NCBI GenBank assembly: GCA_028564705.1
Contig: JAPXFQ010002090.1
Span: 61,213-125,212, forward strand
Origin: Apricaphanius iberus
Lineage: Eukaryota; Chordata; Actinopteri; Cyprinodontiformes; Aphaniidae
DNA length: 64,000 nt
Direction: 5' to 3'
Shown: positions 47,027-57,548 of the stretch, piece after piece
Layout: every line of letters starts with the position of its first letter
How positions within the stretch are numbered: the first letter of the stretch is position 1
The notes under the pieces: model-generated
What the model was told of the DNA's origin: nothing
The model's input: the letters and a program-made list of their open reading frames with translations, nothing else
Databases searched by the model: none
Made by a program: the position numbers and the translations under genes

Positions 47027-47375
47027 CTACCACAGCTGACCTCTCTGCTCCCTGATGAAGCTTCTTCTTCCTTCAGCAGAGTCAGAGTTCCAGGAGTTCC
47101 TTCCAACTATCCAGTGCGCTGCTGGGGCCAAATATCCCTCAGGTCACTTTCTCCACTTCACACTCTGAAGCGCTTCACGCAGGAAATACGGCTTCACCCT
47201 TTAGAGGAAATGTGGCCCAGTTACAGCGTGTTCCCTCCGGTTCCCCTCAGCAGGGATCGACCCCCCCTGTAGCCGGTGAATGGAGCCTGAATGGTGCCTG
47301 AATGCTTGGAGTTGCTCCGAGCGCCCAGATTTCCACCGGCGTCAAAAGGGGGCGGGCCGAGGAGAGCGACCGTGG
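47027..47375 (-). promoter_or_regulatory. Candidate minus-strand promoter and non-coding first exon
   Basis: On the minus strand, sequence from about 47330 down to 47027 has no ATG over at least 250 bp, is GC-richer than its flanks, and ends GCTGTGGTAG followed by GTGAGTGG, a strong splice donor (47026-47021). Upstream (47348-47358) is a GC box GGGGGCGGGCC on the plus strand with further CpGs nearby. Together these look like a TATA-less promoter and a 5' untranslated first exon whose intron runs leftwards. No downstream exon was recognised, so the gene is unknown. A plus-strand 61-codon frame across it (from 47280) is less convincing because no good donor follows. Confidence 0.4.
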
Positions 47376-48636
47376 TGCTTTCAGGTACCTGTGGGATTCT
47401 CTAGCTTGCATGGACGTTCACCTGAGGGTTACCCGTTTTCTCTAACAGAACAGGCTAACTTTTAGAACCAGACTGACAGAAATCTTCTTAATGTTTGCTG
47501 ATAATGAAAGAGAGCTGTTAGAATGTACCAATCTAATAGAATATTGAAAGCTGCTAGTTAACATAAAACATGTCTTTTCATACGGACCACCTGGAAGAGA
47601 GATGTCCTGTCCTCTGCTTTAACATTGAAACTATCTGTTCTGTTGTGTTTTTTTCCTCAGCAAAAGTTTGCTCATGTCTAACCTGGTGTTACTAGTCATC
47701 ATTCAAGGCTTTCTGAACACTAGCTGAAAAACCACCCGAGCTTTCCCTGTAGTTCATGTGTCCATGGAAACGTAAAGGTATCAGTTGATGTTGGAGAACT
47801 GCATGGCTTCCCCCTACTGGCCAGCTGGAAACATGCGTCTGATTCATCATGGTTTGATCATCAACACTTTACATTCAAGTCCTGGTCATAATGTTTGGCC
47901 ACGATTGATGGAGGAAAGCACAACGGCAAATTAGAAAACTATAAATGAAGTGTGTCCTCAAGATGAATGAATAACTGTCTACAAGTAAACCACTAGCACA
48001 GAGTAGCAGTCTGCATCAGCTTCAACCTACAATACACACTACAGCATGTTTATTTAGCGTTTACTCTGAGTTCACACTGCTGCCCAGAAATAAAGAAAAG
48101 GCTGAGATTCATAGCAGGGTGGCAGCAGGGACACGTTAGGGAAAGTAAAAATGTACATAGTGTGAATGAGTGAGTCTGTCTGTTAGGGGTTACACTCTGC
48201 ATTCACATCCCTGTGAAAAACACTGAGCCATTCATCGACAAACACTCAGCAGAGAGAGGAGCCGGCTGGTGATTGGGTGTGATGGGGGATGGAGGGTCAG
48301 AAGGCTGGGAGCATGGGGGAGGTGTGGGGCAGAGGTGAAGCTTTTTGTCCCATAATCCCACAGTAACACAAGGCCTGCCCCCAAATAACCATCGTCTAGA
48401 GCAAAAATGAGTCTAAAAAAGAAACAAGTTCAACACTTCAGTCGTTTACACTGAAAATAGTTTAAACTAGCAGACTGATCTTTTTGGTTTGATCCACCTA
48501 TCCATTAGAACTATTTGATTTTTCATTTACTCCAGCTGAAATAATTTAACTTGCTGCTGTGTCAAATAAACTCTCATATCTGACTGGTTAACCTCCCGGC
48601 AAATCATCTACAGACAGCTTTAGAGACCAAACTATC
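47376..48636. other. Interval without recognised gene
   Basis: Would be upstream flank of the candidate promoter. No repeats with recognised ends; no coding sequence identified. Confidence 0.3.
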
Positions 48637-48639
48637 TCA

Positions 48640-49149
48640 GGCCCTGTCCACACGTAGCCGGGTGTCTCACAAAACAGATATTTTTCTACAGTTTAGCCTG
48701 TTATCCACATGCAAACTGAGATTTTCGGCACCAAAAATGATTCTTTTTAAAAACTCAGGCCAAAGTGGAGACCTGCGTTATCTCCATTTTCAGTATCTGC
48801 GTGTGGACGGCTGAAAACAGAGTTTTAAGAACCGTAATGTCACTATCAGCGACAAAAAGTGCTCCAACATCACATGTGCGACCTGTGTTTAATCTCAGAA
48901 ACAGCCTTTATGCCCTCAGAGCTGTGTTGGTATCATCCATTGTTAAAGCGCGTTTTGTTTGTTTGCTTTTATAAGCTCTATCACTGCTGCGTGCTGAAGA
49001 TAGAGGATAGAAAGTTACTCTGATAGGATTTGGGAGAATTACTGCCCCCTACAGGTTTGCCACGTCTACAGATCTGCTGAAAAACGCATTTATCTGGTTA
49101 CGTGTGGATCTTCTTCAAAAAAAAACCCCGGCTACGTGTGGGCATGGCC
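48640..49149 (+). mobile_element. GGCCCTGTCCACACG element, copy C (510 bp)
   Basis: Starts GGCCCTGTCCACACGTAGCC and ends GGCTACGTGTGGGCATGGCC, flanked by TCA on both sides (48637-48639, 49150-49152). It is collinear with copies A and B over the whole length in reversed orientation. The 69-codon frame inside is repeated in all three copies but broken differently, which argues against a protein. With TGA (copy A) and TCA (this copy) the duplication pattern is T-N-A. It is the most complete copy and best reference for the family here. Confidence 0.8.
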
Positions 49150-49329
49150 TCAGAGGGGCTAGCTCTACTTTTCTGTTAGCACCTCTATATTTAGATTGTT
49201 TAAGTAAAGAGATCCACAGCTGTCCTACACCCCTGGATCAGTTTGTCCCTAAATACTGTTTTTGTGACTCTGCAGAGGTTTTCAAAAAAACTAATCTTTT
49301 AAACCAGGCTGTCACAGTTATGAAGTTAC

Positions 49330-49672
49330 TATTCCGTGGACGGAATGCCTTCTGTAACTGCAGAGTTGGAGAATAAATCCCTTTTGTACACATCGTAACT
49401 TCTGTAACACAACACAATACTTTTGTGGACGAAGTTTATTTCGTCTACGACAGTGAATAGTGCATTCAGCCTTATGTCCACGAAAGGAAAAGGCCAACAG
49501 TCAATTTGGTCCACGAAACGATGTGCTCTCTTCAGTGTTTCGTGGACACAATGCAAACCAATTTGTGTATTTCGTGGACAAACGGCGTTACGATGTAAGA
49601 TGGTTTCGTAATGAATATATGCATTTCGTGACACAAAAGTCATTCTGTCCACGAAATATTGCGTGTTACATT
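49330..49672. repeat. Block built on TTTCGTGGACA / TGTCCACGAAA in both orientations
   Basis: Perfect or near-perfect copies of the motif occur at about 49331 (ttccgtggacggaa), 49420 (ttttgtggacgaag), 49439 (tttcgtctacga), 49474 (atgtccacgaaagg), 49508 (ggtccacgaaacg), 49536 (gtttcgtggacac), 49568 (tatttcgtggaca), 49623 (atttcgtgacac) and 49645 (ctgtccacgaaata). They are irregularly spaced and alternate in orientation, so this is neither a tandem satellite nor a simple terminal repeat. It abuts the 5'-truncated L2 at about 49673. Function unknown; possibly the inside of a DNA element with many internal transposase-binding-like repeats. Confidence 0.6.
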
Positions 49673-50660
49673 CGGCGCCCCATACCAGAGTACTTTAGAG
49701 ATCTGCTATCATGGTATAAACCATCCAGATCCCTCAGGTCCTCCATCTCTAGTTTACTGATCCTCCAACGCATCCTCACACCCAACTCGTCACATATGGA
49801 CGCATTATCAGACCTGACCATGCGTCACATAATGACGCGTTGGGTACCCCCCTCGAGTCATTTATGACACGCTCAGAACAGGTTGTATGGTTGTTGTCCT
49901 TTATTGTAAACATGTGAAGTTTATTTTGCTTCAGAGCCGTTCGATCTAGCAGAATAACATACCGTACGTTGAGATATCTAACCAATTTTAACCAATCCAC
50001 AATTTTTCTGTTCTAACCTTTTGGTCACAGAAGGACAAAAATACATCATTTTAAAGAAGCACTCAAATAAATAGATTCCTTGTCCTCCCTGTGTCATAAA
50101 TTACTGACGTCTAGGGATCTGTATAACATTCAACGGGAGCACCGAGCGCATCAAAAAATGACGCGAGGGGGGTACCCAACTCGTCACATATGTATGCTTG
50201 GTCAGTATGTCCATATGTGACGAGTTGGGTGTGAGGATGTGTTGGATCGTCCCTAGAACCAGAACCAAACATGGAGAAGCAGCTTTTAGTTTCTATGCTC
50301 CTCATATCTGGAACAAACTACCAGGAGACACTGAACTCTTTAAGTCTAAAAGAAAAACTTACCTATTTAGACTTGGTTATGAGTAACTGATCCTATTATT
50401 GCTTTTACTCAATTGCTAATGATTTCTTGTTTGCCTTTTTAATTTTCATTCTAATTATTATTTTGATCAAATGCTAAATGGCATTGTCTATGCATTTTGC
50501 ATTTTAATATTGCTAGTTGATTATAAATGTCTGTTTAAGCCTTCTTTTAATGATTATATGTTTTAATTTTCACATTTTTTTGTAATCATGTAAAGCACCT
50601 TGAATAACCTTGTGTTGAAAGTGTTCTATACAAATAAAATTGCCTTGCCTTGCCTTGCTA
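49673..50660 (+). mobile_element. L2-type LINE 3' end, split by a foldback element
   Basis: 49676-49760 translates in pieces as PEYFRDLLSWYKPSRSLRSS, and after the insertion 50246-50386 gives VPRTRTKHGEAAFSFYAPHI then WNKLPGD, with the stop at 50384-50386. This is the conserved C-terminus of L2-group reverse transcriptases. The 3' untranslated region follows (taaagcaccttgaataacct, ttctatacaaataaaattgc) and ends in (TTGCC)4 at about 50640-50660. It is a different L2 subfamily from the one at 1-3179, judging by both the protein end and the tail. Confidence 0.8.
49765..50245. mobile_element. 481-bp foldback DNA element with double-palindromic ends
   Basis: The left end (49765 on) and reversed right end (from 50245) agree for about 35 bp starting CCAAC(G/A)CATCCTCACACCC, then diverge for about 30 bp and agree again over GGGTACCCCCCTCG(A/C)GTCAT. 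Within each arm, ACCCAACTCGTCACATATG is followed about 40 bp later by its own inverse (CATATGTGACGAGTTGGGT on the right, more decayed CACATAATGACGCGTTGGGT on the left). So each end can form a hairpin and the two ends can pair with each other. Flanks are ATCCT (49760-49764) and ATCGT (50246-50250), a possible 5-bp duplication with one mismatch. It sits inside an L2 coding end. The interior does not code. Confidence 0.8.
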
Positions 50661-52351
50661 CTAGAACCTATACTCCCAGCCTGTAACAGCGGATGACTAT
50701 ACAATTAAAACGTTCTTAAATTCATTAGACCTTCAAATATAGGCGATTTACACAATGCGGCGATTTGCATGCAGTTAACTGAAAAAGAAAAAAAAGATGA
50801 AGTTAAAAAGATGAAACTCAATAAAACTCCGGGACAGATGAATTCCCTATAGAATGCTATAAGACTTGTATAACTTTAGCAATGGAGTACTTCCACCCTC
50901 ATGGAAAGAGGCTATAATTACAGTAATACCAAATGAGGGCAAAGACACAGTATACTGTGAAAATTATAGACCACTATCAATATCAAAATGTGACTAAAAG
51001 ATATACACATCCATTATTTCCAAAAGATTTCAAACTTTGGTGCCAGATTTGATAGACGAGGATTAAACTGATTTTATTAAAGGATGACATACCTAGGATA
51101 ACATCAGGAGAACCCTATGTCAATTAAATGTTTATTCATTAAATCAAACCATTTATTAAAGATATGGAAAGGTGGGAGATCCTATGGCTAGATCTAAATT
51201 CCAGGATCAATACAACTAAGATGAACCTACTGCCTAGAATTCTTTATTTATTTCAGTCCTTACCAGTCCAAATATCCAACTCATGATTTGCAAAGTGGGA
51301 TAAAAAAAAATTCTAGATTTATTTGGAATGGACGGAAACCGAGAATCAGATATTCAACAATTCAAATAACCAGGAAACAAGGGGGGTTGGCACTGCCAAA
51401 TCTCCAAAATTAACCCTTTGATTTGTTGATATACTGTATCTCAGATATTTCCACAAAAGGGAAAGAAATCTAATTGAATCCAGACAGCGGTCAAAAACTA
51501 GCTATGATAGTTAACAGAAAAACGAAAGTGAGAAACAGCTGGACCCCATAGTCAAACTTACCTTGGAAACCTGGTACACAGTAGTCCCGAAATATAATTG
51601 AAGTGAAAAATGAAATTAAGATCTTTAGTTCTTTGCCTTATGATACATATGTTAAACCAGGAACTAGGAACTCAATATTTAAGGAGTGGTCAAACAGAGG
51701 TCTAGATATGATATCAAGATTCATAAAAGTAGGGAAAAATAAAGAATTTTCAAACTTTATGAAGAGAATTTGATCTAGAGAATCAGGACTTTTATATCCT
51801 CCAAACAATAGGAGGTTCAGACAGGACAACACAGGTGGAGATGATGAGGGAGTGTAGAATCCTGACATATGTATCTACAAGTTCTAAACTACTATCAAAA
51901 GGAGATAAAACCAGGCGTCCTACGGGAAATAAAAAAATTAACAGAAAAAATAAGAAAAGTTTATAGAAACATAGATAGCAAACTGGTGTCAAAAGTTTAT
52001 TACGGTTTGGTAACTAAGAGAAAAACCTAAACAACATATATATAAAGGACAATTTGAACAAAGAGTTGATTGAGGAAACGACTGATGAAGTTTGGTATTA
52101 GAATCTGTGAGGTGAACCAGACTACAACTAGCTCTAGCATTTGGAAAACCTTCTGTTGGAAAAATATAGTAAGGTTTATCATCACACTAAAAATGAAGAA
52201 GGGTACAGTATTAGTGCAGCAGCCCTGCTGATGCCTGTGTGGGGAGCAGGATGTTGATCATGTGCATGTTGTTTGGCAATGTACAAAGCGTACACATTTC
52301 TAGAACAATGTTCGTAAATGGTAGAAAGAAATATTGGGATATGAATTACCT

Positions 52352-52363
52352 AGAACATGAGGG
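52352..52363 (+). repeat. Left target duplication of the inserted L1
   Basis: AGAACATGAGGG; its partner is AGAACATGTGGG at 53710-53721, 11 of 12 identical. Confidence 0.8.
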
Positions 52364-53343
52364 AAATTGGTCAGGATCCAGACTTCATACCAAATCGTAT
52401 GGATGAGACCTTCAGGATATGGGGAACTAAAGGACTCACAAGATTTCATAAATTGTTCAAAGATCATACAGTTGATACATTTGAAAATTTAGGTAAAGAG
52501 TATAATCTCCCAAGTAGCCATTTTTATAGATACCTCCAAGTAAGGAGTCATATAATAACAAACATATGGTCTTTTCAAGACATTAACCCTGTGGTGGAGC
52601 ATATCCTGAAGGTTTATGAAAATCCAAGCTTTAAAAATGTAAATGTATAATATTTTAAATAACAACAATCACATTGATCATATATTAAACTCTTGGGAGA
52701 AAGATATTAGAAAAACATAGTCTGAAGAAGACAGAGTCTGGCATGCAAAAATGTGTTTTATTACGTTAAGTCTCCCTACTGGCAGGAATATGTGTGGAAA
52801 ATACTGGTTAGGTTTTTTAGGACACCCATAATAATTAGTAAATATACAAACCAAATACAATATATTTGAAGAGAGTGTGGGGAAGGTAATGTTGATTTAG
52901 CCCACGTCCTCTACACATGTCCAAAAATTCAGCCATATTGGGTTAACGTGTGGAATTGATGGAGCAAAACACTAACTTTCAAGAGCTTCACTCCATGCTC
53001 GGCATACAGCCCAAAAGTTTAAAAAAGAAAACTACTATATCTATATATAACTATAAGAGGTAAAATGAACTTATTCAACAGGAGATGTTCTGCATATGTT
53101 AACCAAAGGCCTTAAAAGGAAGAAAGAGAGAGGAAAAAAAGGAAAAGGGAAGGGGGATAAAAGAAAAGAGGAGAACAAAAAGATGTTAAGATGTTAAAGT
53201 ATCTTATGTGTATGTGTATGCTTGCACATAGACTAACAGATGTATAATTTTATATAGATAATTTATCAAACAAGGTAAGGTTACATCCCATATTTACACA
53301 GAGCGGCATTATATTCGTAGAAATGGGGAAGCAACATGAGAAA

Positions 53344-53370
53344 GGGAAAAAGGGGGAAAAGGGAGAAGGG
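53344..53370 (+). promoter_or_regulatory. G-quadruplex motif in L1 3' region
   Basis: Four G-runs (3, 5, 3 and 3) separated by 5, 4 and 4 bases in a purine tract. L1 3' untranslated regions of vertebrates often carry such polypurine G4-forming tracts, thought to help retrotransposition. Confidence 0.7.
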
Positions 53371-53518
53371 AAGAAGAAAGGAAAAGAAAACATGAGATGT
53401 GTACATATGTATGTATGTATAAAAATATATATATAGTTTTGGTTAATGTCATATCTTTGCTGTCTTTTTTTGTATATATAGGTATATATGTGTGTGTAGC
53501 TGAGTGTATAAATATACA

Positions 53519-53521
<3 letters not shown>

Positions 53522-53554
<33 letters not shown>
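53522..53554 (+). repeat. (AT)n microsatellite
   Basis: Pure TA dinucleotide run of about 32 bp within the L1 3' region. Confidence 0.95.
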
Positions 53555-53558
<4 letters not shown>

Positions 53559-54085
53559 TTCTTTTTTTTATCATTTTCTTTTTCTTATCTCACTGGGTGG
53601 AAGGGAAGGAGGGAAGGAAAAAAAAAGAGAAAACATTGTGTCAATTTTGACTTTTGACAATTGTGCAATGAAATCTAAACACCTATGACACAATAAAATA
53701 ATTAAAAAAAGAACATGTGGGCTATAGTTATGTAGCCTACTTAGAGAATTTATCGGATATCAGTATTCTGAGTAAAGATCCATATTTGATTGAAGCGCTC
53801 TTCTGCAGAGAAAGCCATCACAAAGAAATGGTATAAAATGGACCCTCCTAGCATCAACAACTGGATGGACAAATCTACAATATGGAGAGATTCACATTCA
53901 TTATTAGACTACATCAAGTGAAATGTGAAGAACTGTGGAACCAATGGTTAACAAATAAAGAATATAATTAAGCATAACAACAAAGTGGTACAACATATTT
54001 TCACCTGGCACTATGTTCTTGTTGCGTATGTTGTATGTTTTGTGTTATATGAAAAAACAAAAAGTATAAAAAACCAAAAAATAAG

Positions 54086-55894
54086 GCCTAATCTTGGCCA
54101 CAGAGCCGTATTGAGTTGCCGTAGGAATAACAAAAAAGTGTTGATGCTGCCCAGCCCAGCAGTCAGGTTGGGTGGTGGCAGATTTTTAAATAACTCATCT
54201 GTCCTTTGTGTCGTCCTGGACAAACTATTGGTCACTAGTTAATCACATACAGGTTGTGTTCAGCAAATGAGAGCTAGATGATCCAGATCCAGCAAAAGGC
54301 AAAAACCTTTGACAGTTCTTTTTCCAAACAAGCTATAAGTTTAGTTATGTTGTTGCATGTAGATCATGTAGCTAAATCCTCTCTAGTTAATATATGTCAA
54401 TATATCATGTTAGGTTAGTTAAAGGCAGAGTTCTTTTTTTTAAACCTGGATTTGTTATGTTCATTTATTCACCCAGACACGTTTGGAGGGGTTTTGGGGG
54501 CAGATGATGCATTATTACTGGCAGAAAATCTCCTGCCCTCACCACTCCCATTATATGGATCGGGACTGGATATACACTTCTTCTGAAGGACTTCAAGTGG
54601 TTCCAACCTTGTCTGGGTGAATAAATGAACATAATAAATGCTAAAAAATAAGGTCCAGGTTGAAAAAAAAAAACTTTCTCTTTAACAATACTAATGTTGC
54701 CTGTTTTACATCCTTTACTAGTCAATTCATGCTGGGAATAATCCCAACCCTCTTTTATTCATGTGCATAATTCTATTTTAACATTTTGCTTTCCACATTT
54801 TCACATCTTTATTGTCACATTAAAAAAAATCTGAGCTAGGGAGGAGACTGAGGACTAGAGGCCAGCAGCAGGAAGAGGATACAGGGTCAGGAGCGATTAG
54901 ATCTTTCTGAGAGAAAAAGAGTGATTGGTGGGAGAAACCAGGCAGGAATCAGGACAGGGGTTCAACTGATCCTTCAGAACTACTCTCATCCCTACTCCAA
55001 AATAGATTTCCCCTGTATTTTAATAGTTAACTGGGATAAATGTAATTTAATACGTGCTGGCTTTACATTTATCTGAGTAGGTGTAGATGAACTCGAATAA
55101 TGCAATTTGAGAACAGGTTATTTCAGCAGAAAGGAAATATAGATTTTGTTAGGAAAAGAAAGAGAAAAAAAAACCCAGTGTGGCGCATAGGCAGCATTTG
55201 TTTCATTATTTTACCATTTTAAATGAGTAGGCGGCAAATCTAACTCACTCTAGACGTGTTGTGTTAATTGGGTGGTGACCTGCGATGGGATCAAATTCCC
55301 GGCCTGAATTATTGTCCCAGTCCTCCCTGCTTGCTGCAGTCCAAATTGTTGGTACAATTGACGATTTGTGGCAACTGTTTCAGTGACATTTTTAAGGCAA
55401 TGGGCCAAACCTTTCTGGTTGAGGGTCTTCAGTATTCATTTCATTTCATCATACCTGTGAAGTTCTGATTTGAAAATAAGGAGATTGTCTGACGCGAGCC
55501 ATCCCACTACCCCAACAAAGCGCTAGTATTCACAAAAACTCACACTCTCATTTCTGCCATTTTGGTAGCATGTAGAACAATGTACTCATATGCTCCAAAA
55601 TATGGAATGCCAAAGTGCGCAAAATGAAATGAATAAATAAAAACTTATGATATAAATGTCTGCATGAATAAATAATAGACAAATATATAATGTGACAATT
55701 TTCCTATAATTTTTTTCCTTTTTTAAAACATACATTTATTAAAATAAAATTGTTTAATGGTAATATTTTCTCTTAATAATGATTTTATTTTTTAGCTATT
55801 TATATTTAATTTCATCCGTTTTTATTCCGTAACATCTTTTTCACAAAGTCAGCTTTTTTCATTATGGGTTTTTTGCCATTAGCTGATTTATTTC
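54086..55894. other. Interval without recognised gene
   Basis: AT-rich with short frames on both strands. Plus and minus frames of 85 and 74 codons overlap at 54000-54240, the mark of chance openness. No repeat ends or exons are recognised. Confidence 0.35.
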
Positions 55895-56066
55895 TCACAC
55901 ATTTCTAATTTGCATATTAAGTGCAGCTGGTTGTTGGCACAGCCTGCTTGATGCTGTTTATGTCATGTGATGTTTATGTGATGTTGTTTGTTTGTATGCT
56001 CTTGGACGGGTTGTACTGGAAACTGAATTTCCCCTTTGTGGGACAATAAAGGATTATTCTATTCTA
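55895..56066 (+). mobile_element. LINE 3' tail fragment
   Basis: tgctgtttatgtcatgtgat, gggttgtactggaaactgaa, tttcccctttgtgggacaat and aaaggattattctattctaa. Similar to 25365-25430 at the terminal 45 bp. It is a 3' untranslated end of a fish non-LTR element without coding sequence. Confidence 0.5.
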
Positions 56067-57099
56067 AGCTTTTATTTATTAGTTTATTTAATTAATTTTG
56101 AGCACTTTGCCATTCCATACATAAGTTGTATCTATGCAATAGTGGGTATTCTAGTGCCCTCTAACATTTCCATATTTTAAAATGCAATGTTCGTAAAAAC
56201 CATTGAGCTACGTCCGCCACAATGGTAGACATGGGAGTGTCTCAGACAGGTCAATGTTAAAAAATGCAGGACATCGTCCTCTCATGCGCCAGATCTATAT
56301 CTAGTTATAGTGGCTATATGCTGGTATGTATTGTCTCACATGTATATTTATTTCTTTACTAAATATGTTGATTAACTATTTATTACATTCTAGAGCTGCA
56401 ATGAATTTTTATTTGATCAGTAAATCAGTCAAAATGTTAAATGAGTCGTTAATCAGCGATTTTAATCCTGTGCTGCTTTCTGCAGCAGCTGCTTCTGTTC
56501 TGAATTTATGAAGATGATAGATTATCAATTCTTATATAGATATTTTTAAAGGAGTAATATTTAACCGCATGCTTTGTCAGCAACAAAAAAATTGCTGACA
56601 AAGTGACTTGTTTGACTCCTGTACATTTTAAGGCTGAAACTTGCAAAGCACATTCTCTGGTGGATGTTTTAAACCGTAGCAGATCGTGGTTGGCTACACA
56701 ATGTTGATGCTGGCCAACCTCTCAGATGTTTTTTTTTTACTTCTCCATCAGGTCCATACATCTCTCTCCTTTGTCGTTACCGCTCTTGGCACTAGCCTCG
56801 TAGCCACACAGGCAACTGCAAGTGGTAGTTCACTCCTGTACTTAAGTGAGACGGATTGAGAATAAAATATGTTACATCTGCATTTTGCCCAGGAAGGTCA
56901 TCTACTTGATTTGTGTATGTCCGATGAGGGAAACAATCAGCTGTAACCAGTAATGCAGTGAGCGGCACGTTTTCAGGAGAACAGTCCTGAATCCCAAATC
57001 TTGCATTGTCTTCAAAAATATCCTAAAGATGGAATTATGTTGGACAATAAATGACAGAATAGACAGATGGCCACCTAGACATGCAACAACCTGCAATCA
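56067..57099. other. Interval without recognised gene
   Basis: No repeat or exon recognised. 56575-56605 has a small inverted repeat (TTTGTCAGCAAC ... TTGCTGACAAA), likely incidental. Confidence 0.35.
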
Positions 57100-57262
57100 C
57101 CCTGACTACAATTCCTCATGAACAAATTGAATCTAGTGGATATTTAGATGAACAAAACCCTGAATCTTGGCTGTATACATGCTCAAACAAAGACTGCTCT
57201 AGGATGCCCAGGAATGATTATTGGCTGCTTTCTAAATGCTTGGTTAACAACAAAAATATTTT

Positions 57263-57276
57263 CCCCTTGACTTATC
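57263..57276 (+). repeat. Left target duplication of the 57.3 kb SINE
   Basis: CCCCTTGACTTATC, identical to 57549-57562. Confidence 0.95.
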
Positions 57277-57548
57277 CATCCATTTTCTAAAACCGTTTAA
57301 TCCTCAAGGGGTCTCCAGCTTTCAGGGCCACATACAGACAGACAGGACAAACAACCATGCACGCACACACCCACACCTAAAGACAATTTAGAGTGATCAA
57401 TTAACCTGACAGTCATGTTTTTGGACTGTGGGAGGAAGCCGGAGTACCTGGAGGGAACCCACGGGGAGAACATGCAAGCTCCATGCAGAAAGACCGTGGG
57501 CCGGGATACGAACCCACAACCAGTGCTAACCACTGCGCCACCGTGCAG
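57277..57548 (-). mobile_element. tRNA-derived SINE (272 bp), minus strand, perfect 14-bp duplication
   Basis: Minus-strand order: CTGCACGGTGGCGCAGTGG with a perfect A box TGGCGCAGTGG (57540-57530), B box GGTTCGTATCC (57514-57504, one mismatch), tgcatggagcttgcatgttc, cttcctcccacagtccaaaa acatg module, the 'ttaattgatcactctaaatt' block, and a tail gaaaatggatg. The 14-bp direct repeat CCCCTTGACTTATC flanks it without a mismatch, so this is a clean and rather recent LINE-mediated insertion. Relative to related SINEs, the GGACTGGCGACCTGTCC module is missing. Pol III promoter boxes look usable. Not a functional tRNA. Confidence 0.9.

Larger units (their letters stand above)
52364..53709 (+). mobile_element. 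Second L1, 5'-truncated, inserted in the first
   Basis: Bounded by a 12-bp target duplication. It begins in ORF2 (IGQDPDFIPNRMDETFRIWG, then FHKLFKDHTVDTFENLGKEY and YLQVRSHI; open to 52650), passes through WQEYVWKILVRFFRTP (about 52783) and a zinc-knuckle-like CGEGNVDLAHVLYTCPKIQP (52875-52935), and continues into a long 3' region with three purine-rich tracts, a G-quadruplex motif and an (AT)n run, ending aataaaataattaaaaaaa. The block order proves two separate copies: this L1's pre-knuckle domain follows the knuckle of the host L1. Confidence 0.8.
50663..54085 (+). mobile_element. L1-type LINE ORF2 remnant, host of a second L1
   Basis: Starts directly after the L2 tail, so it is 5'-truncated. 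Readable blocks: DLHNAAICMQLTEKEKKDEV and KKMKLNKTPG (50750-50835), WKEAIITVIPNEGKDTVYCE (about 50910, before NYRPLSI), a deletion removing the polymerase palm near 51100, then INTTKMNLLPRILYLFQSLP (51208 on), KPRIRYSTIQITRKQGGLAL-like sequence (51340) and a zinc-knuckle-like CLCGEQDVDHVHVVWQC (52234-52284). After the inserted L1 (52364-53709), coding similarity resumes at 53760 (SKDPYLIEAL, then KWYKMDPPSINNWMD) and ends in an A-rich tail near 54085. Many frame breaks. Confidence 0.75.

Noticed and set aside
47280..47465. Plus-strand 61-codon frame starting MEPEWCLNAWS as a first exon
   Set aside because: No good splice donor follows; the minus-strand donor and GC box are a better explanation of the same block.
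49330..49672. CRISPR-like array, considered because of the repeated 10-bp word
   Set aside because: Repeats are short, alternate in orientation and have irregular spacing, in eukaryotic DNA.
50663..54085. One continuous L1 over the whole span
   Set aside because: Domain order is impossible for one element, and a 12-bp duplication marks an inserted second copy.
57500..57548. Possible tRNA gene on the minus strand
   Set aside because: It is the head of the SINE at 57277-57548, with a 14-bp duplication around the whole element.
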